DNA of 64,000 nucleotides from CAVYUC01 sp963783085. GTDB taxonomy: Bacteria > Bacteroidota > Bacteroidia > Bacteroidales > Prolixibacteraceae. Each line of letters begins with the position of its first letter. Position 1 is the stretch's first letter. The notes under the pieces were generated by a model, which was not told the DNA's origin, did no database searches, and saw nothing but the letters and a program-made list of their open reading frames with translations. Position numbers and translations under genes: made by a program. The stretch spans positions 79,795 through 143,794 of the forward strand of contig CAWAMJ010000012.1 in assembly GCA_963783085.1 (NCBI GenBank), in the 5' to 3' direction. Shown here piece by piece: positions 17,732-27,887 of the stretch.

Positions 17732-19372
17732 TTAAATATCGTTTTCAGGTTGAAAATTCGGATATGAATAATTAACAGCCGGAACAAAAGTTTCCTTAAT
17801 GGTACGGATGGAAGTCCAGCGCAACAGGTTAAAAATTGAGCCGGCTTTATCGTTTGTCCCCGAGCCACGGGCGCCGCCGAATGGTTGTTGCCCTACCACA
17901 GCACCGGTTGGTTTATCGTTAATATAAAAATTTCCGGCGGCGTTGGTCAGGCATTTTACAATCTTTTCGATGTTGTACCTGTTTTGGGAAAAAACCGCAC
18001 CGGTTAAAGCATAAATTGAGGTTTTGTCGAGGATATCCAGCGTATCGTCCATTTTTGCGTCTTCGTACACATAAATGGTTAACACCGGGCCAAACAACTC
18101 CTCGTGCATGGTTACATAATCGGGGGTTTTAGCCTGAATAACAGTTGGTTCGATGAAATAACCTTTTGATTTATCGCATTTGCCGCCAAACAAAACAGTT
18201 GCATCTTTCGCGGTTTTGGCTCGTTCAATATAACCCTGCAGCTTATCAAAAGAAGCTTCGTCAATCACCGCATTGAAGAAATTGGTGAAATCTTCCGGCG
18301 GACCTATTTTGACAGTCTTCAGTTCGTTGCCCAATTGTTTTTTCACTTTCGGCCACAAGCTTTCAGGCACATAAGCGCGCGAAGCCGCCGAGCATTTTTG
18401 GCCCTGGTATTCATAAGCGCCACGTACCATAGCGGTTACCAGTTGCTGAACATTTGCAGTGTTATCAGCAAAAATAAAATCTTTACCTCCTGTTTCACCA
18501 ACAATCCGCGGGTACGACTTGTATTTGAATATATTATCGCCAATGGTTTTCCAAATGTGTTGAAAAACTTCTGTTGAACCGGTAAAATGAATACCGGCAA
18601 ATTTCGGATGCGTTAACACCACATCAGCGGTAACGGGGCCGGATGCATAAACCAGGTTAATCACTCCGTCCGGAATGCCGGCTTCCTTAAAAACTTCCAT
18701 AATTACATGCGCTGAATATACCGCAGTTTTCGATGGCTTCCATATAACTACGTTTCCCATCAATGCAGGAGCAGCCGGAAGATTTCCGGCAATGGAAGTG
18801 AAATTAAACGGAGTTAGCGCAAATACAAAACCTTCCAGCGGCCGGTATTCATTGTAATTCCAGATTCCTGGCGCCGATTCAGGCTGAATGTTGTAAATAT
18901 TGATCATTTCTTTTACGCCAAACCTGAAAAAATCCGCCAGTTCACAGGCGGCATCAATTTCGGCCTGATGTGCATTTTTCGATTGCCCCAGCATGGTAGC
19001 TGCATTGATTTTCGCCCGATACGGCCCGGATAATATATCGGCGGCTTTCAGAAAAACAGCCGCCCGGTGTTGCCATGACAGGTTTTCCCAGGCAGGTTTT
19101 GCTTCCAGCGCTGCATCGATGGCCATTTCCACATGGCTGGCATCGCCCTGGCTATAATATCCCAGCGTGTGGTTGATATCATGCGGAGGAAACATCCTGA
19201 TTTTCCGATCCGTAAAAACATCCTTTCCTCCAATCACCATTGGCAATTCTACTTCTTCCGAACGCATTTCGTTCAGCATTTTCTTAAGTTCCTCTCGTTC
19301 GGGAGTTCCCGGGGCATAACTTAAAACGGGTTCGTTCTTTGCAACAGGAACGTTAAAAAATCCTTTTGACAT
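17732..19372 (-). CDS. pruA: L-glutamate gamma-semialdehyde dehydrogenase (proline catabolism)
   Basis: A 546-residue aldehyde dehydrogenase of the 1-pyrroline-5-carboxylate dehydrogenase type. It oxidises glutamate semialdehyde to glutamate with NAD+. The general base Glu293 is in VGETGGKDFIF and the catalytic Cys327 in YQGQKCSAASRAYVP. The NAD-binding IHFTGSTEVF and the C-terminal QQPFGGARGSGTNDKAG, typical of this subfamily, are present. It is a stand-alone enzyme without a proline dehydrogenase domain, as usual in Bacteroidota. A terminator follows directly. Confidence 0.96.
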   Translation of the reverse strand: MSKGFFNVPVAKNEPVLSYAPGTPEREELKKMLNEMRSEEVELPMVIGGKDVFTDRKIRMFPPHDINHTLGYYSQGDASHVEMAIDAALEAKPAWENLSWQHRAAVFLKAADILSGPYRAKINAATMLGQSKNAHQAEIDAACELADFFRFGVKEMINIYNIQPESAPGIWNYNEYRPLEGFVFALTPFNFTSIAGNLPAAPALMGNVVIWKPSKTAVYSAHVIMEVFKEAGIPDGVINLVYASGPVTADVVLTHPKFAGIHFTGSTEVFQHIWKTIGDNIFKYKSYPRIVGETGGKDFIFADNTANVQQLVTAMVRGAYEYQGQKCSAASRAYVPESLWPKVKKQLGNELKTVKIGPPEDFTNFFNAVIDEASFDKLQGYIERAKTAKDATVLFGGKCDKSKGYFIEPTVIQAKTPDYVTMHEELFGPVLTIYVYEDAKMDDTLDILDKTSIYALTGAVFSQNRYNIEKIVKCLTNAAGNFYINDKPTGAVVGQQPFGGARGSGTNDKAGSIFNLLRWTSIRTIKETFVPAVNYSYPNFQPENDI

Positions 19373-19536
19373 AGCTCTTTATTTAAATTTTTATTCATAT
19401 CCGACGATACAAAACTAAAGAAACAAGCCCGTTCATTTCATAACAAATATCAGGGAAGCAAATATTCTTAAAAGGCTGGCAAACAAAGCGTAAAATAAAT
19501 CAATCCGAAAAAAAATAAAAATTATGGATTAAACTT

Positions 19537-19544
19537 TACCTTTG
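19537..19544 (+). promoter_or_regulatory. Possible -7 element upstream of the PAS histidine kinase
   Basis: TACCTTTG matches TAnnTTTG and lies 69 bp before the TTG start. No clear TTG box sits about 19 bp further upstream, so this is weak. Confidence 0.3.
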
Positions 19545-19612
19545 CCAAAATTTGTATGCTGAGAATTTCATTTATTTATTGTTTTTAAACAGGAATCGTT
19601 ATTTTTATAGCG

Positions 19613-21691
19613 TTGAGCAAACCTTTTTATCATAACGTTACAGAGAAACTGTGGGCCAGTAACTCTCCGAACGAAAAAAAACGGCTTTTTGAACTTCTGG
19701 TAATGATGTCAATTATTCAGGGAGTAACCGTTTTTACATTCGCGTACAGTTTAGTTAAACCAGCCGAAGGGGATTGCTTTTTATGCAACCTCGGGTTACT
19801 TTTGGTTCCTTTGCTTGCCATCGTTTGCCTTCTGAATAAAAAAATAAACTGCGCCCTCAACACAACTTTTACGATACCACTATTTATATATGCCTTTTAT
19901 TTATCGGGTTTTAACAATCACCCGCCGGCAGCCGAAACCATTTATTATTCCACCTGGTGGTTATTGTCAGGACTGTTTCTGCTGTTCATTTTTTCAGAAT
20001 CGGTTTCGAAGGTCACACTCTATTTTATACTCTCGCTTGTTACCATTGGTTTTCAGTTGTTCAAAACTCATCGTCTTTCAATCAACTTAAACGAAAACAG
20101 CCTGATAAATCATCCGCTGGTTATTTTAACCGCTGCATTTACTGCCGGAATCCTTTTGCGTATTCGTTATCAGCGTAGAATTGAAGTTTTATCCGGAAAG
20201 CTGGATTTCACCCAAAAAGGCATTTCGAAGGTTTTTCAGGAATCGAAATTTCTTATTGCCCGGATTAAAACCGACCGCGATGAAGCCGGAAACATTGAAA
20301 AACTGTGGATTGAAAAAGTAAATAATGCTTTTGAGTCAGCTTTCAAAATCAATTTATATGAAGTACAGGGACAGGAAGCAGCGTATGTTTTTGAACTGGT
20401 TTTCCGCGAACTGTTCGATATCAACAAGATGCTGCTCTTCGAAAACCGGAAAACAAAAGAATTTCATGCCAAAAACCTGGAGCGCTGGTATAAAATAAAC
20501 ATCATTAAACCTGATTCGGAAAGGGTTTTCGTAATTCTGGAGGATATTACCAAAACAAAGAAAAAGATAGCAGAACTGGAACAGGGGAAAAAAAGGTACA
20601 AAGTACTGCTGGAAGCTATTCCCGATATGTTTTTTGTTATTGGGAAAGATGGCATGTACGAGGATTTTGTGATAAAAGAAAGCGATTTGTTTAAACTGGA
20701 AGATGCAAATATTGTCGGGAGCACCATTTATGATGTAGGATTTCCGGAAAATATGGCAAAGAAAATTCACCAGTGTATTCATACCTGTATCGCAAATAAT
20801 TCCCTCGAAACCATCGAATATTCGCTCACAACCCCCAACGGAATTTTCATGTACGAGATGCGCCTGGCAAAATTAAATGCACGCTCTGTCATTTCCATAG
20901 CACGTGATATCACCAAACGAAAAACCGCCGAAATCGGACTTGAAAAAGCGATAAAGAAAGCAGAAGAATCGGACAGGCTGAAGTCCGCTTTCCTATCGAA
21001 CCTGTCGCATGAAATCAGGACGCCACTGAATATTATCACCAATTTCACACGGATGTTGACCGAAGCAGATATGGACGACGAAGAAAAGACAGAAATCTCG
21101 GATGCCATCATGCAAAATGGTTCGCAATTGTTGAACATGATCGATAATACCGTCCATCTTTCTCAAATAGAAACCGGCACCGTCATCCTCAGCCCGCGTT
21201 TTTGTAAAATAAACACATTAATCCGCGACGTATACAACTGGTTTCTGCCCAACATCCCCGATAATAAAAAATTGAAGATCAACCTGAAAATAAGTGTTCC
21301 CAATCCGGCATTCGGATTTATTTCTGATCCGAACCGGTTAAACGATGTCCTTAAAATTCTGGTAGACAATGCCGTTAAATATACGCCCAAAGGGGAAATT
21401 GATTTGGGTTATGAAATGCTCCGCAACGAACAGGTTAAGTTCTATGTTTCAGACACCGGTATTGGAATCCCGGAAGAAGAAGCAGAAAACATATTCAGCC
21501 GTTTTTACCGGGTGCAAAATAAAATTAACGAACGCACATCGGGTTCGGGGCTTGGGCTGCCAATTGCCAGGCATTATGTCACCTTGCTGGGGGGCGAACT
21601 TCAACTGGAATCCACACCCGGGAAAGGCACCCGGTTCTGGTTCTCGCTGCCTTTCCGTGAAGGAGAAGGATTTCTGAGGATCGTAAACTAA
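19613..21691 (+). CDS. Membrane PAS-domain sensor histidine kinase
   Basis: A 692-residue kinase. About six hydrophobic helices span residues 25-185, followed by two PAS-like regions (about 200-320 and 325-440). The HisKA domain has the phosphoacceptor at about His466 in FLSNLSHEIRTPLNIITN. The ATPase domain shows the N box DNAVKYTPKG, the G1 box DTGIGIPEEEAENIF and the G2 box GSGLGLPIARHY. There is no receiver domain and no adjacent regulator gene, so the partner is elsewhere. The start is TTG (19613). The signal sensed is unknown. Confidence 0.92.
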   Translation: MSKPFYHNVTEKLWASNSPNEKKRLFELLVMMSIIQGVTVFTFAYSLVKPAEGDCFLCNLGLLLVPLLAIVCLLNKKINCALNTTFTIPLFIYAFYLSGFNNHPPAAETIYYSTWWLLSGLFLLFIFSESVSKVTLYFILSLVTIGFQLFKTHRLSINLNENSLINHPLVILTAAFTAGILLRIRYQRRIEVLSGKLDFTQKGISKVFQESKFLIARIKTDRDEAGNIEKLWIEKVNNAFESAFKINLYEVQGQEAAYVFELVFRELFDINKMLLFENRKTKEFHAKNLERWYKINIIKPDSERVFVILEDITKTKKKIAELEQGKKRYKVLLEAIPDMFFVIGKDGMYEDFVIKESDLFKLEDANIVGSTIYDVGFPENMAKKIHQCIHTCIANNSLETIEYSLTTPNGIFMYEMRLAKLNARSVISIARDITKRKTAEIGLEKAIKKAEESDRLKSAFLSNLSHEIRTPLNIITNFTRMLTEADMDDEEKTEISDAIMQNGSQLLNMIDNTVHLSQIETGTVILSPRFCKINTLIRDVYNWFLPNIPDNKKLKINLKISVPNPAFGFISDPNRLNDVLKILVDNAVKYTPKGEIDLGYEMLRNEQVKFYVSDTGIGIPEEEAENIFSRFYRVQNKINERTSGSGLGLPIARHYVTLLGGELQLESTPGKGTRFWFSLPFREGEGFLRIVN

Positions 21692-21761
21692 AGGTTCGCC
21701 GTTCACAGTTGCAGTTTTCATCGCAACTTCCCGGAATGATGTGACGAGGACACCGTTCCTG

Positions 21762-23054
21762 TTAATACCTGTTTGTAATCGAATTTAATTGCCGGTAGCC
21801 AACCAGCCGGTCGTAGCGGCTGGCCAGGTCGTGGTAGTAAACATAAATCTGGTAATTGTTTTCTGTTTCCCAGTAACTTCCTTCCAGATTTACATGGTCG
21901 GCGGTGGATGAACCCTGCGGCACATAAACGTACTGATAATTGTAATAACCTTGTTTTAGCAGAAGCGTCAGTTCATAGGCGCTGGTATTGAAATTCCAGC
22001 TCATCTCGCTGCTTTTATTGGCGTTCCAGTTGGTTAACGCACCAAAAACATTCACGGTTCCCCCCAGTAAAACCGATTCAAGGTTTAACGTAAAATGCAC
22101 AAAAAAATAATCGCACTCTGTATCGAAATCCTGCACCTGTGGATCGAGGCTTTCTACTACATATTTCCCGTCCATTTCTTCGTAAGAAAAAAACTTTTTC
22201 CCCGAACGAACTTCATCCGGAACCAGTGTTTTATGGTAATACGGGCGGTGAAACTCCGTGTTCAATACTCCTTCCCCATTCATATTCGTGGTTCTGATAT
22301 CGAAATACCTGAATTCGTTTCCCGCCGGAAATACGTTTTCACGATTATAATCGTAAACCAACGCCTGATCACGAATAAACAATGGTTTTAAATTGCGGAT
22401 GGAATTGTCCCAGCGGTTATTCTGCGTAACCACCACTTTTATTTCCTCCCGCGGGTTCTGAACCTGCAGTTTTTCATGAAACACCGTAAAATCAATTTCC
22501 TGGTTCGAGCCCTTAAATGCGTCAAGTGTGGCGCGTCTGACTGTTCCTTCAATATCCACCATTGGTTCAACAACGTAAAAACGCTTGGTCAATACAATGT
22601 TCTCCTTGTTGCCTTCATAAACCACCAAAGCATAATTGCCTGAGACCTTAAATCTTACATTTTCATTGGGCAGAAGCAACTGGTAATTTACATAATCAAA
22701 TGTAGTATTAAACGATTTTGCATAATCGTTAACGGGATTTTCGTTAAATCCATCAAGGTAATCTGTTTGCGGCATAAAACTCTCGTGCCAGGCTGCATCG
22801 CAGTGGATTATGGTATAATAGTAATTTTTTACTTCGGTACCCAAATCATCGAACTTTAAAATCAGCGGCACCTCATCACCAATTTCAAACACGGGATCCG
22901 ACATGATAAAGCCGTCGCGATACATCAGCACCGTTTTTATATTTTCATCGTATACAGCATTTTCATAATAAAAATTTTCCTCCTGGGCCCCGCCCGTTAA
23001 AAAATGCAGCAGAAAAATCAACGTCAGCAAAAAGTGTTTTTGTAATGTTTGCAT
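21762..23054 (-). CDS. Type IX secretion system plug protein (DUF5103)
   Basis: A 430-residue exported protein (signal peptide about residues 1-23, ending GGAQE). It matches the DUF5103 family: the N-terminal YYENAVYDENIKTVLMYRDG, the central IIHCDAAWHESF and DYLDGFNENPVNDYAKSFNT, and the C-terminal LLLKQGYYNYQYVYVP. DUF5103 proteins include the Plug subunit that closes the SprA translocon channel of T9SS at the outer membrane. This agrees with the T9SS-sorted protein at 55.5-59.7 kb. It is a single gene, convergent with the PAS kinase and divergent from nqrA. Confidence 0.88.
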   Translation of the reverse strand: MQTLQKHFLLTLIFLLHFLTGGAQEENFYYENAVYDENIKTVLMYRDGFIMSDPVFEIGDEVPLILKFDDLGTEVKNYYYTIIHCDAAWHESFMPQTDYLDGFNENPVNDYAKSFNTTFDYVNYQLLLPNENVRFKVSGNYALVVYEGNKENIVLTKRFYVVEPMVDIEGTVRRATLDAFKGSNQEIDFTVFHEKLQVQNPREEIKVVVTQNNRWDNSIRNLKPLFIRDQALVYDYNRENVFPAGNEFRYFDIRTTNMNGEGVLNTEFHRPYYHKTLVPDEVRSGKKFFSYEEMDGKYVVESLDPQVQDFDTECDYFFVHFTLNLESVLLGGTVNVFGALTNWNANKSSEMSWNFNTSAYELTLLLKQGYYNYQYVYVPQGSSTADHVNLEGSYWETENNYQIYVYYHDLASRYDRLVGYRQLNSITNRY

Positions 23055-23227
23055 AATCCAAAAAGTAGAGTTCCTAATACAAAGAACGTGAAAATTGTTA
23101 ATTTAATCTGAAGTTTCATTTTTTTCGAAAAAATATCCCGAAAAAATCCTGCAGGTAAATGATTTAAATCAACTGAAATGTTGACCAATACGGTCGTTTC
23201 CAATAGCGTAAGTTTCACAATGAAAGA

Positions 23228-23258
23228 TTGTGAAAAGACAATTAATTATTTACTTTTG
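23228..23258 (+). promoter_or_regulatory. Predicted promoter of the nqr operon
   Basis: TTG at 23228-23230 and TACTTTTG at 23251-23258 are spaced by 20 bp, 33 bp before the nqrA ATG. This is a good match to the Bacteroidota promoter form. Confidence 0.65.
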
Positions 23259-23290
23259 CCAACCTAAAATTAATCTATTCTTGATACAAA

Positions 23291-24637
23291 ATGTCAGAGG
23301 TTATAAAGTTAAGGAGAGGGCTGAATATAAAGCTTGCAGGTAGTGCTGAAAAAAAGCTGGACACCCTTCCGGTTCCGGCAACAGTAGCGATAAAACCTAC
23401 CGATTTCCCGGGTCTCATACCCAAGCTGAGCATCAAAGAAGGCAGTGAGGTAAAAGCAGGAGATCCTTTATTTTACGACAAATATCATCCCGAAATAATT
23501 TTTACTGCCCCGCTGGGTGGAAAAGTGGTTTCGGTTAACCGCGGCGAACGGCGAAGAATTCTGGAAATAGTGATAGGACCCGATGCCGGTGCAGGATTTG
23601 CAGAATTTACAAAAGCCGATCCTTCCGCACTTTCGGCTGAAGAAATTAAAGAACAGTTATTAAGGAGCGGGACATGGCCTTTTATTAAAAGGCGCCCTTA
23701 CGGAATTACTGCCTCGCCCGCTGAAAAACCCAAAGCAATTTTTATTTCCACGTTCGATACCGCACCGCTTGCACCCGATTATAATTTTGTTTTGGAAGGT
23801 CAGTTGTCTACGTTTCAGACAGGAGTTAATGCGCTGGCTAAATTAACCGATGGAAAAGTACATTTGGGAGTAAATGAAAGTTCGTCGTTTACAGAAATCA
23901 AAAATGCCGCGATTGAACAGTTCAGCGGCCCTCATCCAACGGGAAACGTTGGCGTTCAGATTCACCATGTTTCACCGATTGTTAAAGGCGATGTGGTTTG
24001 GACGGTAAACGTGCAGGACGTGCTTTTCATCGGCAGGTTGTTCGAAACCGGAAAAGTTGATTTTTCCAGAATTTATGCGCTCACAGGCTCGGAAGTCGAA
24101 AAACCCATGTATGTTAAATCGGTACTTGGCGCCCCCGTTGCGCCGGTGGTAAAAAACCGCTTGATTAATGTTGACTACAAACAACGCATCATCAGCGGAA
24201 ATGTTCTTACAGGCGTACAATTGAAAAAAGAAAACTACCTGGGCTTTCACGATTCACAGGTAACTGTTATTCCTGAGGGCGATCAGTATGAATTTCTTGG
24301 ATGGGCTTCGCTGGGCGTTAAAAAATTCAGCGCGTCAAAAACCTTCCTCTCGTCGCTGCTTCCGGAAAAAGGCTATAAATTAAATGCCAATTTACATGGC
24401 GGTGAACGGGCTTTCGTAATGACCAACCAGTACCGGAAAGTAGTCCCGATGGATATTATGCCGGTAATTTTATTGAAATCGATTCTGGCGAATGATATCG
24501 ACAAAATGGAGCAACTGGGTATTTACGAAGTGATTGAAGAAGATTTTGCGCTGTGCGAATATATTTGTGTTTCAAAAATTAAAGTACAGGATATTTTGCG
24601 CACCGGCATCAATACCATGATAAAGGAACTTGGATAA
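23291..24637 (+). CDS. nqrA: Na+-translocating NADH:quinone reductase subunit A
   Basis: A 448-residue NqrA, a cytoplasmic subunit of the sodium-pumping NADH:ubiquinone/menaquinone reductase. The N-terminus (VIKLRRGLNIKLAGSAEKK) and the segments PKLSIKEGSEVKAGDPLFYD and VQIHHVSPIVKGDVVWTVN are characteristic. It is the first gene of a complete six-gene operon in canonical order A-B-C-D-E-F, with short intergenic gaps. The operon oxidises NADH and exports Na+, supplying the gradient used by Na+-coupled transporters such as those at 6.3 and 29.4 kb (inference). Confidence 0.96.
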   Translation: MSEVIKLRRGLNIKLAGSAEKKLDTLPVPATVAIKPTDFPGLIPKLSIKEGSEVKAGDPLFYDKYHPEIIFTAPLGGKVVSVNRGERRRILEIVIGPDAGAGFAEFTKADPSALSAEEIKEQLLRSGTWPFIKRRPYGITASPAEKPKAIFISTFDTAPLAPDYNFVLEGQLSTFQTGVNALAKLTDGKVHLGVNESSSFTEIKNAAIEQFSGPHPTGNVGVQIHHVSPIVKGDVVWTVNVQDVLFIGRLFETGKVDFSRIYALTGSEVEKPMYVKSVLGAPVAPVVKNRLINVDYKQRIISGNVLTGVQLKKENYLGFHDSQVTVIPEGDQYEFLGWASLGVKKFSASKTFLSSLLPEKGYKLNANLHGGERAFVMTNQYRKVVPMDIMPVILLKSILANDIDKMEQLGIYEVIEEDFALCEYICVSKIKVQDILRTGINTMIKELG

Positions 24638-24698
24638 CCTGGTTTCCGGAGATTGAAGTTTTAACATCCAATACCATATTAACAAACTGTTTGGTAAA

Positions 24699-25865
24699 AT
24701 GAATTTTATAAAAAACTTTTTTGAAAAAACTGAACCGTACGTGCAGAAAGGGGCGAAATACCACTGGCTCCGTTCGGTTCACGATGGTTTTTTTACGTTT
24801 ATGTTTGTACCCAAAAATACATCGAAATCAGGTACACACATTCACGACTATATCGACCTGAAACGTACCATGTCAATAGTGGTTCTTGCGCTGGTGCCGG
24901 CTATTTTGTTCGGCATGTACAACGTGGGCTACCAACACTTTAAAGCAATCGGAGAATTTGCTTCCACCGGTTTTTCCGAGGTGTTTTTGTATGGCTTTAT
25001 ACGGGTGCTTCCCGTCATTATTGTTTCATATGCAGTTGGACTGGGTCTCGAATTCGTTTTTGCACAATTTCGGGGACATGATATTAACGAAGGTTTTCTG
25101 GTTTCAGGAATGCTCATCCCACTGATAATGCCCATTGAAACACCGCTGTGGATGATAGCAGTAGCTACGGCTTTTGCTGTTATTTTCGGAAAAGAGGTTT
25201 TTGGTGGAACCGGCATGAACATCTGGAATCCGGCATTGGTAGCCAGGGCATTTTTATTCTTTGCCTATCCGGCTCAAATGTCAGGAATTTCAGTTTGGGT
25301 TTCACTGAATCCCGGCGATAGAGTAGTTGACGCTTTTACCGGCGCTACACCGATGGCCGACGCAGCAGCAGGAAATATCAACTTCAGCGTTGCCGATGCA
25401 TTTTTTGGTTTTATCCCAGGTTCCATCGGCGAAACATCGACGCTGGCAATTCTGATTGGGGCGGTTATTTTAATCATCACCGGCATTGGAAACTGGAAAA
25501 TCATGTTGTCCACCCTTTTGGGCGGCCTCTTCATGGGAATCCTGCTGAACATTTTTGCGGTTAACCCATACATGGCGCTTCCTTTCTGGCAGCACCTCAT
25601 CATTGGCGGATTTGCTTTCGGCGCTGTATTTATGGCCACCGACCCGGTTTCGGCAGCCCAAACAGAAAGGGGAAAATGGATTTATGGCTTCCTGATTGGC
25701 GTTCTGGCTATTTTAATCCGGGTACTCAACCCTGCCTACCCGGAAGGAGTTATGCTGGCCATTCTGATTATGAATACATTTGCTCCGCTAATCGACCATT
25801 ATGTCGTTCAGGGACACATAAAACGCCGGTTGAAAAGGGCAACAGTGAGCCGAAGGACTGCTTAA
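24699..25865 (+). CDS. nqrB: Na+-NQR subunit B
   Basis: A 388-residue integral membrane subunit with about ten helices. It carries a covalent FMN in the enzyme; the attachment Thr corresponds to the TGAT in VDAFTGATPMADA. It also has the KEVFGGTGMNIWNPALVARA and FMATDPVSAAQTERG segments conserved in NqrB/RnfD. It lies 61 bp after nqrA and 19 bp before nqrC. Confidence 0.96.
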   Translation: MNFIKNFFEKTEPYVQKGAKYHWLRSVHDGFFTFMFVPKNTSKSGTHIHDYIDLKRTMSIVVLALVPAILFGMYNVGYQHFKAIGEFASTGFSEVFLYGFIRVLPVIIVSYAVGLGLEFVFAQFRGHDINEGFLVSGMLIPLIMPIETPLWMIAVATAFAVIFGKEVFGGTGMNIWNPALVARAFLFFAYPAQMSGISVWVSLNPGDRVVDAFTGATPMADAAAGNINFSVADAFFGFIPGSIGETSTLAILIGAVILIITGIGNWKIMLSTLLGGLFMGILLNIFAVNPYMALPFWQHLIIGGFAFGAVFMATDPVSAAQTERGKWIYGFLIGVLAILIRVLNPAYPEGVMLAILIMNTFAPLIDHYVVQGHIKRRLKRATVSRRTA

Positions 25866-25884
25866 CTCGTAAATTATATGAATC

Positions 25885-26583
25885 ATGGACAGAAACAGTA
25901 ATACATATACATTCATTTATGCATCGGCAATGGTTATTCTGGTTGCCGCAGTGCTTGCTTCGGTATCGATGGCTTTAAGGCCCAAGCAACAAAAAAACAC
26001 TGAAATCGAAAAAAAACAAAGTATCCTTGCGTCGGTAAATGTTGAAACAACCACAAAAAATGCAGAAGATATTTTTGCAGAAAAAATAAAGAATCAGTAT
26101 GTGGTTAATACGCAAGGTGAAAAAGTGGAAGGTGACGCATTCAATATCGATTTAAAGAAGGAATATGCAAGACCTTTGGAAGATCAAAAACTCCCTGTTT
26201 TTGAAATTCAATCCGAAGAAGGTTTAAAATACATCCTGCCGATGCGTGGAACAGGTTTATGGGGGCCCATCTGGGGATTTGTTTCGTTAAGCGACGATAT
26301 GAACACAATTTACGGGGCCAATTTCGACCACGAAGGTGAAACACCGGGATTGGGGGCTGAAATTGCCACTGACTGGTTTCAGCAGGAATTTAAAGGCAAA
26401 ACCATTTTTGACGAATCGGGCGATCTGGTTTCTATAACCGTTACCAAAGCCGGTCAGGACGCGCCTGAAGAACATTCTGTCGACGGAATTTCAGGAGGTA
26501 CCATTACCAGTAAAGGACTTCAGAAAATGTTGATGGACGATTTTACCAAGTATAAAGCATTCTTAAACAAGAAAAAATCATAA
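25885..26583 (+). CDS. nqrC: Na+-NQR subunit C
   Basis: A 232-residue subunit with one N-terminal transmembrane helix (IYASAMVILVAAVLASVSMA) and a periplasmic FMN-binding domain. The covalent flavin-binding motif is DGISGGTITSKG, where the acceptor Thr is kept although the consensus SGAT reads SGGT. LPMRGTGLWGPIWGF and HEGETPGLGAEI are also conserved. It is in the operon between nqrB and nqrD. Confidence 0.95.
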   Translation: MDRNSNTYTFIYASAMVILVAAVLASVSMALRPKQQKNTEIEKKQSILASVNVETTTKNAEDIFAEKIKNQYVVNTQGEKVEGDAFNIDLKKEYARPLEDQKLPVFEIQSEEGLKYILPMRGTGLWGPIWGFVSLSDDMNTIYGANFDHEGETPGLGAEIATDWFQQEFKGKTIFDESGDLVSITVTKAGQDAPEEHSVDGISGGTITSKGLQKMLMDDFTKYKAFLNKKKS

Positions 26584-26586
26584 GTG

Positions 26587-27231
26587 ATGAGCGAACCATT
26601 ATTTTCGAAGAAAAATTTAAAGCTGCTCTCTGATCCCATGAACAACAGCAACCCTATAACCGTACAGGTTTTGGGTATCTGTTCGGCATTGGCAGTAACA
26701 GCACAGCTCAAACCAGCAGTGGTTATGGCGTTGTCGGTTATGGCCGTTTTGGCGCTGGCAAACGTTATTATTTCTTTATTGCGCAATACCATCCCCAATC
26801 GTATCCGCATCATCGTTCAACTGGTAGTAATTGCCGCTTTGGTAATTCTGGTTGACCAGATATTGAAAGCATACGTTTATGATGTGAGTAAACAGCTTTC
26901 CGTATTTGTGGGATTAATCATTACGAACTGTATCCTGATGGGCCGGCTGGAAGCATTTGCTTTAGGCAACCGTCCGTGGCAGTCGTTCCTCGACGGCATC
27001 GGAAATGCAGCCGGTTACGGAATTATCCTGATTATAGTTGGTCTGGTCCGGGAATTCTTCGGATCAGGCTCTATTTACGGATATCAGTTGATACCCGACA
27101 GTTGGTATATCGATAACGGCGGTTTTTATTCCAACAACGGGATGATGATATTGCCGCCGATGGCTTTGATTACTGTGGGTGTGATTATTTGGGTACAACG
27201 CAGCAAGAACAAAAAGTTAATTGAAAATTAA
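26587..27231 (+). CDS. nqrD: Na+-NQR subunit D
   Basis: About 214 residues with six membrane helices. NqrD and NqrE are homologous, inverted-topology subunits that together bind an iron centre between the membrane halves. NPITVQVLGICSALAVTAQL and the cysteine-containing TNCILMGRLEAFALG (helix with the Fe-ligating Cys) are diagnostic. The ATG at 26587 is chosen over the preceding in-frame GTG. It starts 3 bp after the nqrC stop. Confidence 0.96.
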   Translation: MSEPLFSKKNLKLLSDPMNNSNPITVQVLGICSALAVTAQLKPAVVMALSVMAVLALANVIISLLRNTIPNRIRIIVQLVVIAALVILVDQILKAYVYDVSKQLSVFVGLIITNCILMGRLEAFALGNRPWQSFLDGIGNAAGYGIILIIVGLVREFFGSGSIYGYQLIPDSWYIDNGGFYSNNGMMILPPMALITVGVIIWVQRSKNKKLIEN

Positions 27232-27251
27232 CAGCCAAAACAGAATTAGTT

Positions 27252-27869
27252 ATGGAAAACCTGATAAATATATTCATCAAATCGATTTTTATCGAGAACA
27301 TGGTTTTTGCCTATTTTTTGGGCATGTGTTCTTATCTGGCAGTTTCGAAATCAGTTAAAACAGCAACCGGACTCGGAATTGCAGTAGTGTTTGTTTTGGG
27401 CATAACCGTTCCGGTGGATTACCTGCTCGAAAATTATGTGCTCAGCGAAGGTGCATTAAGTTGGTTAGGTCCGGACTTTGCCAACATCGATCTCGGCTTT
27501 TTATCCTTCATCATGTTTATTGCAGTTATCGCGTCTATGGTACAGTTGGTTGAAATGATAGTTGAAAAGTTTGCACCGGTCCTTTACACGCAACTGGGAA
27601 TTTTTCTCCCGCTGATCGCTGTTAACTGCGCCATTCTTGGAGGTTCACTGTTTATGCAGCAAAAAGCTTTTGTGAACACAGCCGAAGCAACTGTTTACGG
27701 CATTGGCTCGGGAATCGGTTGGTTTCTGGCCATTGTAGGTATTGCTGCTATCCGGGAAAGGCTTCAATATTCCAATGTTCCTGCACCGCTTCGCGGACTG
27801 GGGATCACGTTTATTGTAACCGGCTTAATGGGACTGGCGTTCATGGGATTTATGGGAATTAAATTATAA
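27252..27869 (+). CDS. nqrE: Na+-NQR subunit E
   Basis: A 205-residue six-helix membrane subunit paired with NqrD. Conserved segments are NMVFAYFLGMCSYLAVSKSV and FLPLIAVNCAILGGSLFMQQ, each containing the Cys that helps coordinate the intramembrane iron centre. It is 20 bp after nqrD and 18 bp before nqrF. Confidence 0.96.
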   Translation: MENLINIFIKSIFIENMVFAYFLGMCSYLAVSKSVKTATGLGIAVVFVLGITVPVDYLLENYVLSEGALSWLGPDFANIDLGFLSFIMFIAVIASMVQLVEMIVEKFAPVLYTQLGIFLPLIAVNCAILGGSLFMQQKAFVNTAEATVYGIGSGIGWFLAIVGIAAIRERLQYSNVPAPLRGLGITFIVTGLMGLAFMGFMGIKL

Positions 27870-27887
27870 CAAATAAACCGATTTTCA